Shown here piece by piece: positions 1 through 9,106 of a stretch of 43,717 nucleotides of DNA. The first letter of the stretch is position 1, and every line of letters begins with the position of its first letter. The notes below the pieces were generated by a model, which worked only from the letters and a program-made list of their open reading frames with translations, was not told where the DNA came from and ran no database searches. The translations under genes and the position numbers were made by a program. The stretch spans positions 1-43,717 of the forward strand of contig NTKF01000008.1 of the NCBI GenBank assembly GCA_002457295.1, in the 5' to 3' direction. This DNA comes from Flavobacteriales bacterium MED-G22. Lineage in GTDB: Bacteria > Bacteroidota > Bacteroidia > Flavobacteriales > Flavobacteriaceae.

Positions 1-421
1 TATAGCGTTTTGGCTCGATTATACGAGATCATTTATTTTAAACCACGAGCTGTTTTTTTACTTATCGGAATTAACGATTTATGGAATAATACTCCAACTA
101 TACCTAAGCCAGCCTATATAGGAACCAATATAATTAAGATTGCTGACATCATCAAACGCAGATCCTCAGACACCAAAGTGTATATACAAACCGTACTTCC
201 AATTCACAAATAAATCTATAGAGATATAATGGAAAATGAAACTAACTGATTTAGTAAAATCGATAAACAGCAAGAAAGGAGATGTTCGCTGTATAGATGA
301 AAATGGCATTGTTTATAATGAGCATACTGATGGTATATCTATTGACTTTGTAGATGCACCAGCGCGCATTAAACAAGGCGAAATGGTTGCCCCCAAAACA
401 GTTTACCGATTCAAATATTAA
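1..421 (+). pseudogene. decayed SGNH/GDSL hydrolase (3' part)
   Basis: The frame open at the left edge reads through a typical SGNH-hydrolase block (FLLIGINDLWNN, then VYIQTVLPIHK) and stops at 211-213. From 236 a second frame carries what looks like the end of the same protein: a hydrophilic stretch, then VRCIDENGIVYNEHTDGI, which resembles the family's C-terminal DGxHL block that normally supplies the catalytic Asp/His. Here the His position reads Ser (DGISID). The two pieces sit in different frames and the first ends in a stop, so I interpret the locus as a frameshifted remnant. The 5' part lies outside the window. Alternatively the second piece is an unrelated 61-residue protein. Confidence 0.5.
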
Positions 422-468
422 AGTCCACTCCTAAATTAGCCATCGCGTTATTTCAAGCTGCTATTAAT

Positions 469-1206
469 TTATCTCTCCGAAGCAATTAAAGTCATTATGT
501 TGGAATCTTTTAATTCTCTCAAATCATCATAACTTTTCCATACCTCCATTTGAGCTTTGCTAGATTTAATGGTATTATTTCTTGTAGACAAAATAGCATC
601 CATTGATTCATAAAAATCATAAGTTATATAGTTTACTTCATGATCTGATCCAAAACGAGAAAGAATTTTTCCAAATCCCCATGCTGCTCTACCATTTTGT
701 GAATAATTAGATCCTGCTTTTAGTTCCATTTGCTCATATTCATATTGTTTGTAGATATCAACTGCCATATAATTTGCAACCATGAATTTATAAGGCTTTT
801 CTCCAGGATTTGTCCCGTAAGTCCCTTTTATGCTCATCATTAAGTTTCCTGTTTTAACTATACGGCTTGCATAGGCTGCTTGATGTCCATCTAGTTCGTA
901 TTCTGTAAAAATTTTAGAGGGAGATTGTGAAATAGTTGACTCAGGCTGAATATGGACATACATAAAGGTAGTTGTTGGTTCTCCATAACCATTGTTTGAT
1001 ATTTGCCACATATCCCAACCTATTTTGTTGCCCATGTCAATTTGTTCTTTATGCATTTTTGAAAAAATATTTTTTTCGGCCTCTATATGTTTTTCAACAT
1101 CTTTATTTAAGACAGTTACATAATCTAGGTACACAACCGGCATTTGTTGTGAAAAAGCAACTGTTAAGAAAAAGAATGATAAATAAGAAAATAGTTTTGT
1201 TTTCAT
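469..1206 (-). CDS. secreted protein of unknown function
   Basis: A 245-residue protein beginning MKTKLFSYLSFFFLTVAFSQ, a clear Sec signal peptide cleaved before or at the Gln, so it is exported to the periplasm or beyond. I prefer the ATG at 1206 over upstream in-frame starts because the signal peptide begins there and a good -7 promoter element lies 27 bp upstream. The mature part is mixed alpha/beta, rich in aromatic residues (GWDMWQISNNGYGEP, WGFGKILSRFG), with no motif I recognise. It has no T9SS C-terminal domain. It stands alone between a decayed gene and tRNA-Val. Its 5' leader is strikingly similar to that of the lipoprotein gene at 42044-42532. Confidence 0.75.
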   Translation of the reverse strand: MKTKLFSYLSFFFLTVAFSQQMPVVYLDYVTVLNKDVEKHIEAEKNIFSKMHKEQIDMGNKIGWDMWQISNNGYGEPTTTFMYVHIQPESTISQSPSKIFTEYELDGHQAAYASRIVKTGNLMMSIKGTYGTNPGEKPYKFMVANYMAVDIYKQYEYEQMELKAGSNYSQNGRAAWGFGKILSRFGSDHEVNYITYDFYESMDAILSTRNNTIKSSKAQMEVWKSYDDLRELKDSNIMTLIASER

Positions 1207-1233
1207 GTTTGATGATTTATGGTTAATATTCTG

Positions 1234-1241
1234 CAAATATA
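1234..1241 (-). promoter_or_regulatory. -7 promoter element TATATTTG
   Basis: On the minus strand this reads TATATTTG, the Bacteroidota TAnnTTTG -7 consensus, with a TTG 17 bp further upstream. It would start transcription about 20 nt before the ATG at 1206. Confidence 0.5.
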
Positions 1242-1404
1242 ACAAAATATCCATCCCACAATCAGACACCACCCACGTTTTTAAAACTGCAAAAAACGAA
1301 TAATTACTCCTCAAAGTATTAATTCGAAATGTATATTTGCATTCAGTTTTTTTAGAGAGGCGACTTATCTGTTTAAATAGTTATCAACTGTTTTTTACCT
1401 TAAA

Positions 1405-1423
1405 AGGTTCACGATAGGTTCAC
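1405..1423 (+). repeat. two direct repeats AGGTTCAC, 11-bp period
   Basis: AGGTTCAC occurs at 1405-1412 and 1416-1423, exactly one helical turn apart, 43 bp upstream of tRNA-Val. This geometry suits a protein binding site, either a regulator or recombinase arm-type sites. A pair with the same 11-bp period sits beside the island recombinase at 39229-39249. Confidence 0.4.
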
Positions 1424-1465
1424 AAAAGTTAGTATTTATAATAACAATCCTCTTTAAAGCGCTAT

Positions 1466-1540
1466 GGGTGTTTAGCTCAGTTGGTTTAGAGCGCTACCTT
1501 GACAGGGTAGAGGTCACTGGTTCGAATCCAGTAACACCCA
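1466..1540 (+). tRNA. tRNA-Val(GAC)
   Basis: A complete 75-nt cloverleaf. The acceptor GGGTGTT pairs with AACACCC, the anticodon stem is CTACC/GGTAG with loop TTGACAG (anticodon GAC at 1501-1503), and the T arm is ACTGG-TTCGAAT-CCAGT. CCA is not encoded. It stands alone, with no other tRNA beside it. Confidence 0.95.
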
Positions 1541-1646
1541 CAAAACAAAATAAACTAATTTTAATTATAATCAGTTCCCCATTAAACCTTTCTCTTACGC
1601 AAAGCGTCTAATTGGCAATTGTCAAAATTTCTCAAATGAGCAGTTG

Positions 1647-3848
1647 ATGTCAAAAAAACATATAATTTGTCTTTTAGTTTCAAGCATCATAGCTTGTTTA
1701 AATGCACAAGAGCCCCCTACGATTTATGCCAACTATACTGATACTCCCATTGTGCTAGATGGTAAAATGGACGAAGACGTTTGGATCAAAGCCAAAGAAA
1801 GTAATTCTTTTTGGCAATATTTTCCTACCGACTCGATTTTGGCAAAATATTCCACTTCCATAAAAATAGTCTATGATGACGATAACTTATATGTTGGAAT
1901 GAAAGCAGAGGGTGTTGATTCGAATTTTGTTGTAAGCTCATTAAAACGAGATTTTTTTGGACCATCGACAGACAATGTTTCTGTTGTATTTGACACCTTT
2001 AAAGACCGAATCAATGCTTATACTTTTGGTGCAAGTCCCTATGGTGTTCAAAGAGAAGCACTTGTTTCAGAGGGGGGTAGTACCCGCAATTCTTTCAACC
2101 CAACTTGGGATGTAAAATGGTATGCAGAAAGTACTATAAATGACAACCATTATACAGTTGAAATGAGTATTCCTTTTTCATCTATAAAATTTCCTGAAGG
2201 AAGCAAATCATGGCGTTTTCAAGCCTATCGATTCAATTTACAAAGCAATGAATTGAGCACATGGGCAAGAGTAGACCAAAGTCAAATATTAGTCAATTTG
2301 GGTTTTTTTGGCACACTTGAATTTGAAAAACCGCTGAAGAAAAGTAAAACTCCTTTGTATGTGATTCCCTACATAAACGGTCTAGCTTCCAAAGACTTTG
2401 AATTGAATCAAACCAATAAAAGCTTTGCTTATGGAGGCGATGCAAAAATTGCTATTGGCAACGGAATGAACCTTGATGTAACGGTAAACCCTGATTTTTC
2501 AAATGTTGAGGTTGATGATATTATCGCCAATTTGACACGATTTGAAATTTCTCTACCTGAGAAAAGACAATTTTTTATTGACAACAACGATTTATTTGGG
2601 GGTTATGGTAGTTTTAGAGATGCCATTCCTTTCTTTTCAAGACGAATCGGCATTGCAAAAGACAGCGCTGGAAATACAATACAGAATAAAATTATTGGTG
2701 GGGTTCGCCTCAGTGGAAAACTAGATCAAGATTGGAGATTGGGCTTTTTGAGTATTCAAAATCAAGAGGATTTACAGAATCAAATCGCTTCCAATAATAA
2801 TACTATGCTTACTCTGCAACGCCGCATCTTTAGTCGTTCACAAATTGGAGTTTTTGCCATCAATCGACAAGCCTTTAAAGAATATGATTTTCTTAGTGAA
2901 GAAGATAAATTTAATACGGTTGTGGGGTTTGATAGTAACTTGGTATCACCAGACAACACTTGGTCATCCAATATTTATATGCACAAATCGTATCAGCCAG
3001 GAGACAACAAAGGCAACCTTTCTTCAAGAATTAGAGTTCAATACAATACTAGGGAATGGCGTATATTTTCTGATGCGGTTTTTGTTGATAGAGATTTTAG
3101 ATCCGATTTAGGTTTTATTCCTAGAAATGGTATCGTAAAACAAGGTAGTTCAGTGGAGAGAACCTATTATCCAAAAACTGGGAAAATTAATTCTCATAAC
3201 CTGAGGGTATTTAACTTTATGTGGTTTTCTCAAGAATTGAACTACAAAAAAACAGACCATAACATTTGGAGTTTTTATGAAATTGAATTTAAAAACCAAT
3301 CTAAACTTGAGTTGCAATCTAGGAAACAATATGTCTTTTTAATAGATGCTTTTGACCCAACCAATAGCGAAGATGGAATTCCTATTCCAGGAGATAAAGG
3401 CTATAATTTTACAGAATGGGGTGTGAGCTATGAATCCAATGTTTCAAAACCTATAAGTATAATTAACGAATTCACCTACGGCTCTTTTTTTAATGGAAAA
3501 CGATTGTCCTATAGTGGAACAGGATTGATGCGAATCCAACCTCGTTTTTTATTAACTCTTCAGTGGGATTTTAATCGCGTGGTTTTACCCAATCCTTACC
3601 CAACTGCTAATATCGTCTTAGTGAGCCCAAAAGTAGAATATACTTTTTCTAAAAAACTTTTTTGGTCAACTCTCATTCAATTTAGCAACCAAATGGACAA
3701 CCTCGGTATCAATTCTCGATTGCAATGGCGTTTTGCTCCATTATCAGATCTATTTTTAGTCTACAATGACAATTACTACACCCATGGTACAATACAACCC
3801 AACTTTAGATCGATCAATCTAAAGCTTACTTATTGGCTAAATCTTTAA
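1647..3848 (+). CDS. CBM9-like/DUF5916 family protein
   Basis: A 733-residue exported protein. MSKKHIICLLVSSIIACLNAQ is a signal peptide. Residues about 25-220 match the family-9 carbohydrate-binding-like fold (IVLDGKMDEDVW, then IKIVYDDDNLYVGMKA). The remainder is the DUF5916 region, rich in alternating aromatic strands (for example PEKRQFFIDNNDLFGGYG and FFSRRIG) and ending in aromatic strands like an outer-membrane beta-barrel. Such proteins are widespread in Bacteroidota and their substrate is unknown. I use the ATG at 1647; a TTG lies directly before it. The gene is monocistronic, between tRNA-Val and a desaturase-family gene. Confidence 0.85.
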   Translation: MSKKHIICLLVSSIIACLNAQEPPTIYANYTDTPIVLDGKMDEDVWIKAKESNSFWQYFPTDSILAKYSTSIKIVYDDDNLYVGMKAEGVDSNFVVSSLKRDFFGPSTDNVSVVFDTFKDRINAYTFGASPYGVQREALVSEGGSTRNSFNPTWDVKWYAESTINDNHYTVEMSIPFSSIKFPEGSKSWRFQAYRFNLQSNELSTWARVDQSQILVNLGFFGTLEFEKPLKKSKTPLYVIPYINGLASKDFELNQTNKSFAYGGDAKIAIGNGMNLDVTVNPDFSNVEVDDIIANLTRFEISLPEKRQFFIDNNDLFGGYGSFRDAIPFFSRRIGIAKDSAGNTIQNKIIGGVRLSGKLDQDWRLGFLSIQNQEDLQNQIASNNNTMLTLQRRIFSRSQIGVFAINRQAFKEYDFLSEEDKFNTVVGFDSNLVSPDNTWSSNIYMHKSYQPGDNKGNLSSRIRVQYNTREWRIFSDAVFVDRDFRSDLGFIPRNGIVKQGSSVERTYYPKTGKINSHNLRVFNFMWFSQELNYKKTDHNIWSFYEIEFKNQSKLELQSRKQYVFLIDAFDPTNSEDGIPIPGDKGYNFTEWGVSYESNVSKPISIINEFTYGSFFNGKRLSYSGTGLMRIQPRFLLTLQWDFNRVVLPNPYPTANIVLVSPKVEYTFSKKLFWSTLIQFSNQMDNLGINSRLQWRFAPLSDLFLVYNDNYYTHGTIQPNFRSINLKLTYWLNL

Positions 3849-3933
3849 TTACTTATTGTTTATCTTTAAATATGATTTTTTGTAGAAAAAAATAATCGTT
3901 AATTTTTCTATATTTAGCTAATAAAGCAAACCA

Positions 3934-4917
3934 ATGGATTTTCTTGAAGGATTATGGAGCGAAGTAGTAGGTTTTTTTGGAGTTAGTAGATTTTTTGAAA
4001 TTTTATCTCAAGGTAATTACCACGAACTTTTAACCTATCAAGGGATAACTGCTTTGATTGCACCTATTATCCCTCTACTAGTTGTCTTGGAATTAACATT
4101 AGGAAGAATTTATAAAAAGCCCCAAGCTAAAGTTTATAAAATCACTTTTTTTATATACATAGCCAACCGAATCATTGGCCGTTTTATTGCTATTGGAATG
4201 GTAGCTTTATGTATTGGTTTTTTTAGTAAATACGCCCCTTGGAACATTCCAAATACATGGTATGGTTTTTTAATGGCTTATATTATTTGGGAATTTGCAC
4301 ACTACATCTACCATTATTTAGGTCATAAAGTTCGTCTTTTTTGGTGTTTTCATGCTACCCATCATACCCCAGAAGACATGAATCTGAGTGTCACCTATGC
4401 TCATTTTTTTCTAGAAGCACCCTATGCAGACACAATTAGAACTACAATTTGTATCCTTTTGGGAGTTGATCCAGCCACGCTGTTTGTCATTATGTTTGTG
4501 GATGGTACTTATGGAGCTTTTATTCATGTGGGTGAAAATTTAATTCGAGATGCCCGCTTTGGATTTTTTAATAAAATTATGCTAACCCCCTCACATCACA
4601 GAGTGCATCATGCTAGAAATCCCCTTTATATAGACACAAATTATTGCAACCTGCTCAATATTTGGGACCGAGTGTTTGGAACATATCAAGAAGAACAAAC
4701 TGAAATTAAACCTGAATATGGAATAACGAGACCTTACAATTCAGGAAACTTTTGGGACATTTATTTTGGTGAAATAATAACATTAGCAAAAGATGTTTTT
4801 GATGCACCAGGGCTTTACAATAAATTAAAATATATAATTATGCCCCCCGGTTGGAGTCATTTGGGAGATCACAAAACTGCAACGGTAATAAAAAGACAAA
4901 TCATTCAAAACAATTAA
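3934..4917 (+). CDS. sterol desaturase/fatty acid hydroxylase family protein
   Basis: A 327-residue integral membrane oxygenase of the di-iron fatty acid hydroxylase superfamily. The histidine boxes are all visible: HYIYHYLGH (about residues 123-131), HATHH (about 140-144) and HHRVHH (about 221-226). Several hydrophobic segments precede and separate them. Family members hydroxylate or desaturate lipids such as sterols, carotenoids or fatty acids at the inner membrane; the substrate cannot be told from sequence. The next gene starts 38 nt downstream on the same strand, so it may be cotranscribed with the acetate-uptake genes, though a functional link is not evident. Confidence 0.85.
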   Translation: MDFLEGLWSEVVGFFGVSRFFEILSQGNYHELLTYQGITALIAPIIPLLVVLELTLGRIYKKPQAKVYKITFFIYIANRIIGRFIAIGMVALCIGFFSKYAPWNIPNTWYGFLMAYIIWEFAHYIYHYLGHKVRLFWCFHATHHTPEDMNLSVTYAHFFLEAPYADTIRTTICILLGVDPATLFVIMFVDGTYGAFIHVGENLIRDARFGFFNKIMLTPSHHRVHHARNPLYIDTNYCNLLNIWDRVFGTYQEEQTEIKPEYGITRPYNSGNFWDIYFGEIITLAKDVFDAPGLYNKLKYIIMPPGWSHLGDHKTATVIKRQIIQNN

Positions 4918-4955
4918 ACAAAAACAATAGACTAAATAATTACTATATTCATAAG

Positions 4956-5210
4956 ATGAACTCTGATAAGCGACAATACTGGAAAAGCAATATAAAATAC
5001 TTAGCCATACTATTAACCATTTGGTTCACAGTTTCCTTTTTATTTGCTATTGTTTTAGCTGATTATCTCAACCAGTTTTACCTTGGAGGGTTTCCCTTAG
5101 GATTTTGGTTTGCTCAACAAGGGTCCATTTATTGTTTTGTAATACTCATTTTTGTTTATGTCTATCTAATGAACCGTTTAGACAAAAAACACAAAGTGGA
5201 TGAAATTTAA
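4956..5210 (+). CDS. DUF4212 small subunit of sodium:solute symporter
   Basis: An 84-residue membrane protein with two predicted transmembrane helices (about residues 13-34 and 50-72) and the conserved WFTVSFLFAIVLAD and GGFPLGFWFAQQGSI stretches of the DUF4212 family. The ATG at 4956 fits the family length, while the longer in-frame extension overlaps the preceding gene. DUF4212 proteins are regularly encoded directly before a large sodium:solute symporter, as here with an 18-nt gap, and are regarded as its small subunit. Confidence 0.88.
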   Translation: MNSDKRQYWKSNIKYLAILLTIWFTVSFLFAIVLADYLNQFYLGGFPLGFWFAQQGSIYCFVILIFVYVYLMNRLDKKHKVDEI

Positions 5211-5228
5211 ACAAATTAACTTTATTTA

Positions 5229-6929
5229 ATGGACGCACAAACCTGGACCTATCTATTTGTAGGAGGCACTTTCTTACTTTATATCATCATTGCAATTGTT
5301 TCTCGAGCTGGATCAACAGATGAGTTTTATGTGGCAGGTGGTGGGATAAATCCAATAGCCAATGGTATGGCCACAGCAGCCGACTGGATGTCTGCAGCTT
5401 CTTTTTTATCAATGGCGGGGCTCATTGCTTTTATGGGCTATTCGGGCTCACAATATCTTATGGGATGGACAGGTGGATATGTTTTATTGGCTCTCCTTTT
5501 AGCACCCTATTTAAGAAAATTTGGGAAGTTTACGGTTCCTGATTTTATAGGAGAACGCTATTATTCTAAAAACGCTAGACTTGTTGCCCTCATTTGTGCC
5601 TTGTTTGTCTCCTTCACCTATGTAGTAGGTCAGATGAAAGGAGTAGGGGTGGCCTTTGCTAGATTCTTAGATGTCCCGTTTGATACAGGCGTGCTAATTG
5701 GTATTGCCATTGTATTTTTTTATGCTGTGCTGGGAGGAATGAAAGGAATCACCTACACTCAAGTAGCTCAATTTTGTGTACTCATCTTTGCGTTTACCGT
5801 CCCAGCTATTTTCATATCCCTCCAATTTACTGGAAATCCAATTCCACAACTAGGTTTTGGGAGTAAAACTACAGATGGAGTTTATCTTCTAGAAAAATTA
5901 AATCAACTCACGGTAGACCTTGGCTTTGATCAATACACTAAAGTAAATGCTGATAACACAATAAACATGTTTTTCATCACAGCGGCATTGATGTTTGGTA
6001 CAGCAGGCCTACCACATGTTATTGTTCGTTTTTTCACCGTGCCAAGAGTAAAAGATGCTCGAATTTCTGCGGGATGGGCTCTTTTGTTTATCGCTATTTT
6101 ATATACAACCGCACCTGCTGTTGCCGCTTTTGCACGAACAAATATTATCAATACATTATCTGATAAACCCTACTCCGACGTTCCTACTTGGTTTAAAAAT
6201 TGGGAAAATACAGGCTTATTGAAATTTGAAGATAAAAATAATGATGGCCTTATTCAATATGTTGCGGCTGAAGAACAAAATGAATTAATAGTAGACCGAG
6301 ATATTATTGTGCTAGCCAATCCTGAAATAGCCGATTTGCCCCCTTGGGTTATTGGTCTTGTTGTAGCTGGTGGATTAGCGGCTGCCCTTTCTACAGCTGC
6401 TGGTTTGCTTTTAGTTATTTCTACTTCAATTTCACACGATTTATTAAAAAACTATTTAAAACCAGATATATCAGAAAAAGGAGAATTGTGGGCGGCTCGA
6501 ATTGCCATTGCAGTGGCAGTAGTTGCAGCAGGTATAGCAGGGCTCAATCCACCTGGCTTTGTTGCTCAAGTAGTTGCATTAGCCTTTGGACTAGCAGCCT
6601 CTTCCTTTTTTCCCGCCATTATTTTGGGGATATTTGATAAGCGAATGAATAGAGAAGGAGCCATATCTGGAATGATTGTAGGGATTGTTTTTACGGCATT
6701 TTATATCATTTATTTTAAGCCTCAGTTGGGTGGCATTGGGAGTCCAGAAAAGTATTGGTTTGGCATAGCACCAGAAGGAATCGGAACTTTAGGAATGATA
6801 TTCAACTTTATCATCTCTATTGTGGTGTCACGGCTCACCGCTGCTCCTCCACAAGAAGTTCAAGAATTAACTGAAAATATTCGATTTCCACGCGGGGCTG
6901 GAAGTGCCAAAGAAATTCAAATTCATTAA
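5229..6929 (+). CDS. sodium:solute symporter, acetate-type (VC_2705-like)
   Basis: A 566-residue polytopic SSS-family protein with about 13 hydrophobic segments. Near the N-terminus is EFYVAGGGINPIANGMATAADWMSAASF, the pattern of ActP/VC_2705-like acetate or monocarboxylate symporters. A soluble insertion of about 60 residues carries an EF-hand-like DKNNDGLIQY loop. It follows a DUF4212 subunit and precedes acs by 18 nt, so uptake of acetate or a similar short carboxylate coupled to sodium is the natural reading. The exact substrate is inference from context. Confidence 0.85.
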   Translation: MDAQTWTYLFVGGTFLLYIIIAIVSRAGSTDEFYVAGGGINPIANGMATAADWMSAASFLSMAGLIAFMGYSGSQYLMGWTGGYVLLALLLAPYLRKFGKFTVPDFIGERYYSKNARLVALICALFVSFTYVVGQMKGVGVAFARFLDVPFDTGVLIGIAIVFFYAVLGGMKGITYTQVAQFCVLIFAFTVPAIFISLQFTGNPIPQLGFGSKTTDGVYLLEKLNQLTVDLGFDQYTKVNADNTINMFFITAALMFGTAGLPHVIVRFFTVPRVKDARISAGWALLFIAILYTTAPAVAAFARTNIINTLSDKPYSDVPTWFKNWENTGLLKFEDKNNDGLIQYVAAEEQNELIVDRDIIVLANPEIADLPPWVIGLVVAGGLAAALSTAAGLLLVISTSISHDLLKNYLKPDISEKGELWAARIAIAVAVVAAGIAGLNPPGFVAQVVALAFGLAASSFFPAIILGIFDKRMNREGAISGMIVGIVFTAFYIIYFKPQLGGIGSPEKYWFGIAPEGIGTLGMIFNFIISIVVSRLTAAPPQEVQELTENIRFPRGAGSAKEIQIH

Positions 6930-6947
6930 CTGCTAATCAAAGAAAAC

Positions 6948-8843
6948 ATGAGTCAAAAAATTAATTCACTCTCAGACTATATTCATCAATATGAAAAAAG
7001 TATTGAAGACCCTGAGAAATTTTGGGGAGAGGTAGCGGCAACCTTTTCTTGGCAAAAACCTTGGGAAACTATTTTGAATTGGGATTTTGAAGGTCCTACT
7101 ATTAAGTGGTTTGATAAAGCTAAACTAAACATCACTGAGAATATTTTTGAGCGTCAATTAAAAACTCATAGCGACAAAATTGCCATAATTTGGGAGCCCA
7201 ATGAACCAGATGAAAAAGAAAGAAAAATAACCTATCGAGAATTATTTGAGCTTACTTGTCAGTTTTCTAATGCGCTTGAGGCAGAAGATATTCAAAAGGG
7301 AGATCGAGTTATAATCTATATGCCTATGATTCCAGAAGCGGCAATTGCAATGCTTGCCTGTGCAAGAGTGGGGGCTGTGCATTCTGTTGTTTTTGCTGGA
7401 TTCTCTTCTAGTGCTTTAGCAGATCGTGTTGAAGATTGTCAAGCTAAAATGGTCATAACTTCCGATGGCAATTTTAGAGGAGCAAAAAATATTGCAGTAA
7501 AAAAGGTAGTAGATGAAGCTCTTGAAAAATCTTCATCAGTTGAGAAAGTCATCGTTTGTAAGCGTACACAAACCCCAATTGTGATGAAAGAAGGAAGAGA
7601 TTTGTGGTGGCATGAAATAACACAAAACCAATCTGTAGAACATCAAGCCGCTTCACTGGATGCAGAAGGTCTTCTCTTTATCCTTTACACCTCTGGCTCA
7701 ACAGGAAAGCCAAAAGGAGTAGTACATACTACTGCTGGATATATGGTCTATACCTATTACTCCTTTTTAAATGTCTTTCAATACGAAAAAAATGATATTT
7801 ATTGGTGTACCGCAGATGTCGGTTGGATCACAGGACATTCCTACATTGTCTATGGACCGCTGCTGGCTGGAGCCACTACAATGATGTTTGAAGGAGTGCC
7901 TACCTATCCTCATCCGGGTAGATTTTGGGAAATTGTAGATAAATATAAAGTCAATCAATTTTATACTGCTCCTACAGCCATACGGGCCTTGCAAGCCTTC
8001 GGTCTAGAACCTCTTGCCCCTTTTTCTTTAGATTCTTTAAAAGTCATAGGATCTGTAGGTGAGCCTATAAACGAAGAAGCTTGGCATTGGTATCACACTC
8101 AAGTTGGAAAAGGAAATTGTCCTTTGGTGGACACTTGGTGGCAAACAGAAACGGGCGGTATTATGATCTCTCCATTAGCAGGAATTACCCCCAACAAACC
8201 AGCACACGCTTCATTGCCATTGCCAGGCATTCAACCTGTGATAGTTGATGCTGAGGGCAATGAACTTACAGGAAACAATGTAGAAGGGAATCTGTGTATT
8301 AAGTTTCCTTGGCCCTCCATATTGAGAACCACTTATGGTGATCATAAACGATGTAAAGAAACTTATTTTTCTGCTTATCCTGGAATGTATTTTACTGGAG
8401 ACGGTGCAAAAAGAGACCATGATGGGTATCTACGAATTTTGGGTCGTGTTGATGATGTGATAAATGTATCGGGTCATCGTATGGGAACTGCAGAAGTCGA
8501 AAATGCAATAAATGAACATCCTAAAGTGATTGAATCTGCAGTAGTTGGCTTTCCTCACGACATTAAAGGACAGGGAATTTATGCCTTTGTGATTTGTGAT
8601 TCAGCGGATTCTTCAACACATCTTTCAGAAGAAATTAAAGATACAGTTCGAAAGATCATAGGGCCAATTGCTAAGCCTGATCAAGTTCAAATTGTTCCTG
8701 GTCTACCCAAAACGAGATCAGGAAAAATCATGAGGAGAATTCTGCGAAAAGTAGCGAGTAAGGATATAGCAAGCCTTGGAGATACTTCAACATTGCTTAA
8801 CCCAGACGTGGTTTCTCAAATAATTGAAGGGTCTAAAACTTAA
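6948..8843 (+). CDS. acs: acetyl-CoA synthetase
   Basis: A 631-residue AMP-forming acetate-CoA ligase that converts acetate, ATP and CoA to acetyl-CoA through acetyl-AMP. Visible are the N-terminal ACS block (FWGEVAATF), the P-loop YTSGSTGKPKGVVH (about residues 246-259), the acetate-pocket region DTWWQTETGG, and the C-terminal KTRSGKIMRRIL with the acetylatable catalytic Lys (about residue 592). Its length is typical. It is the third gene of the transporter unit and provides the activation step after uptake. The stop codon overlaps that of the convergent lipoprotein gene by 4 nt (TTAA), leaving no space for a terminator. Confidence 0.95.
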   Translation: MSQKINSLSDYIHQYEKSIEDPEKFWGEVAATFSWQKPWETILNWDFEGPTIKWFDKAKLNITENIFERQLKTHSDKIAIIWEPNEPDEKERKITYRELFELTCQFSNALEAEDIQKGDRVIIYMPMIPEAAIAMLACARVGAVHSVVFAGFSSSALADRVEDCQAKMVITSDGNFRGAKNIAVKKVVDEALEKSSSVEKVIVCKRTQTPIVMKEGRDLWWHEITQNQSVEHQAASLDAEGLLFILYTSGSTGKPKGVVHTTAGYMVYTYYSFLNVFQYEKNDIYWCTADVGWITGHSYIVYGPLLAGATTMMFEGVPTYPHPGRFWEIVDKYKVNQFYTAPTAIRALQAFGLEPLAPFSLDSLKVIGSVGEPINEEAWHWYHTQVGKGNCPLVDTWWQTETGGIMISPLAGITPNKPAHASLPLPGIQPVIVDAEGNELTGNNVEGNLCIKFPWPSILRTTYGDHKRCKETYFSAYPGMYFTGDGAKRDHDGYLRILGRVDDVINVSGHRMGTAEVENAINEHPKVIESAVVGFPHDIKGQGIYAFVICDSADSSTHLSEEIKDTVRKIIGPIAKPDQVQIVPGLPKTRSGKIMRRILRKVASKDIASLGDTSTLLNPDVVSQIIEGSKT

Positions 8844-9091
8844 TCTTCAGCGCAATATTCGTCCCCCACTGAATAGGCTTCATAGGTGGCGAAATTCACA
8901 AGTCCTTGTCTGACACCGTCGTCTGGAATATAAGTATCACTATTTATTTGACTACCATAATCATCCGTTTGCAAAACGAAATAGTAATTGCCATTAGCAG
9001 TAGTTTTTTGTATAATTTTTCCACATCGATCATTAGAAACAGTACACGAGAAAAATAAAACGAGGGTGAGTAAAACAATTCTGAAAGGCAT
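8840..9091 (-). CDS. small lipoprotein, unknown function
   Basis: An 83-residue protein with a hydrophobic leader and lipobox LFFSC (Cys16), hence a predicted lipoprotein. The mature part contains two further cysteines (DRCGK and the C-terminal EYCAED) that could form a disulfide. No family recognised. It is the last gene of the minus-strand unit gldJ-murF-lipoprotein, 15 nt after murF, and converges on acs with a 4-nt overlap at the stop codons. Confidence 0.7.
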   Translation of the reverse strand: MPFRIVLLTLVLFFSCTVSNDRCGKIIQKTTANGNYYFVLQTDDYGSQINSDTYIPDDGVRQGLVNFATYEAYSVGDEYCAED

Positions 9092-9106
9092 AATTATACT
9101 ATTAAA

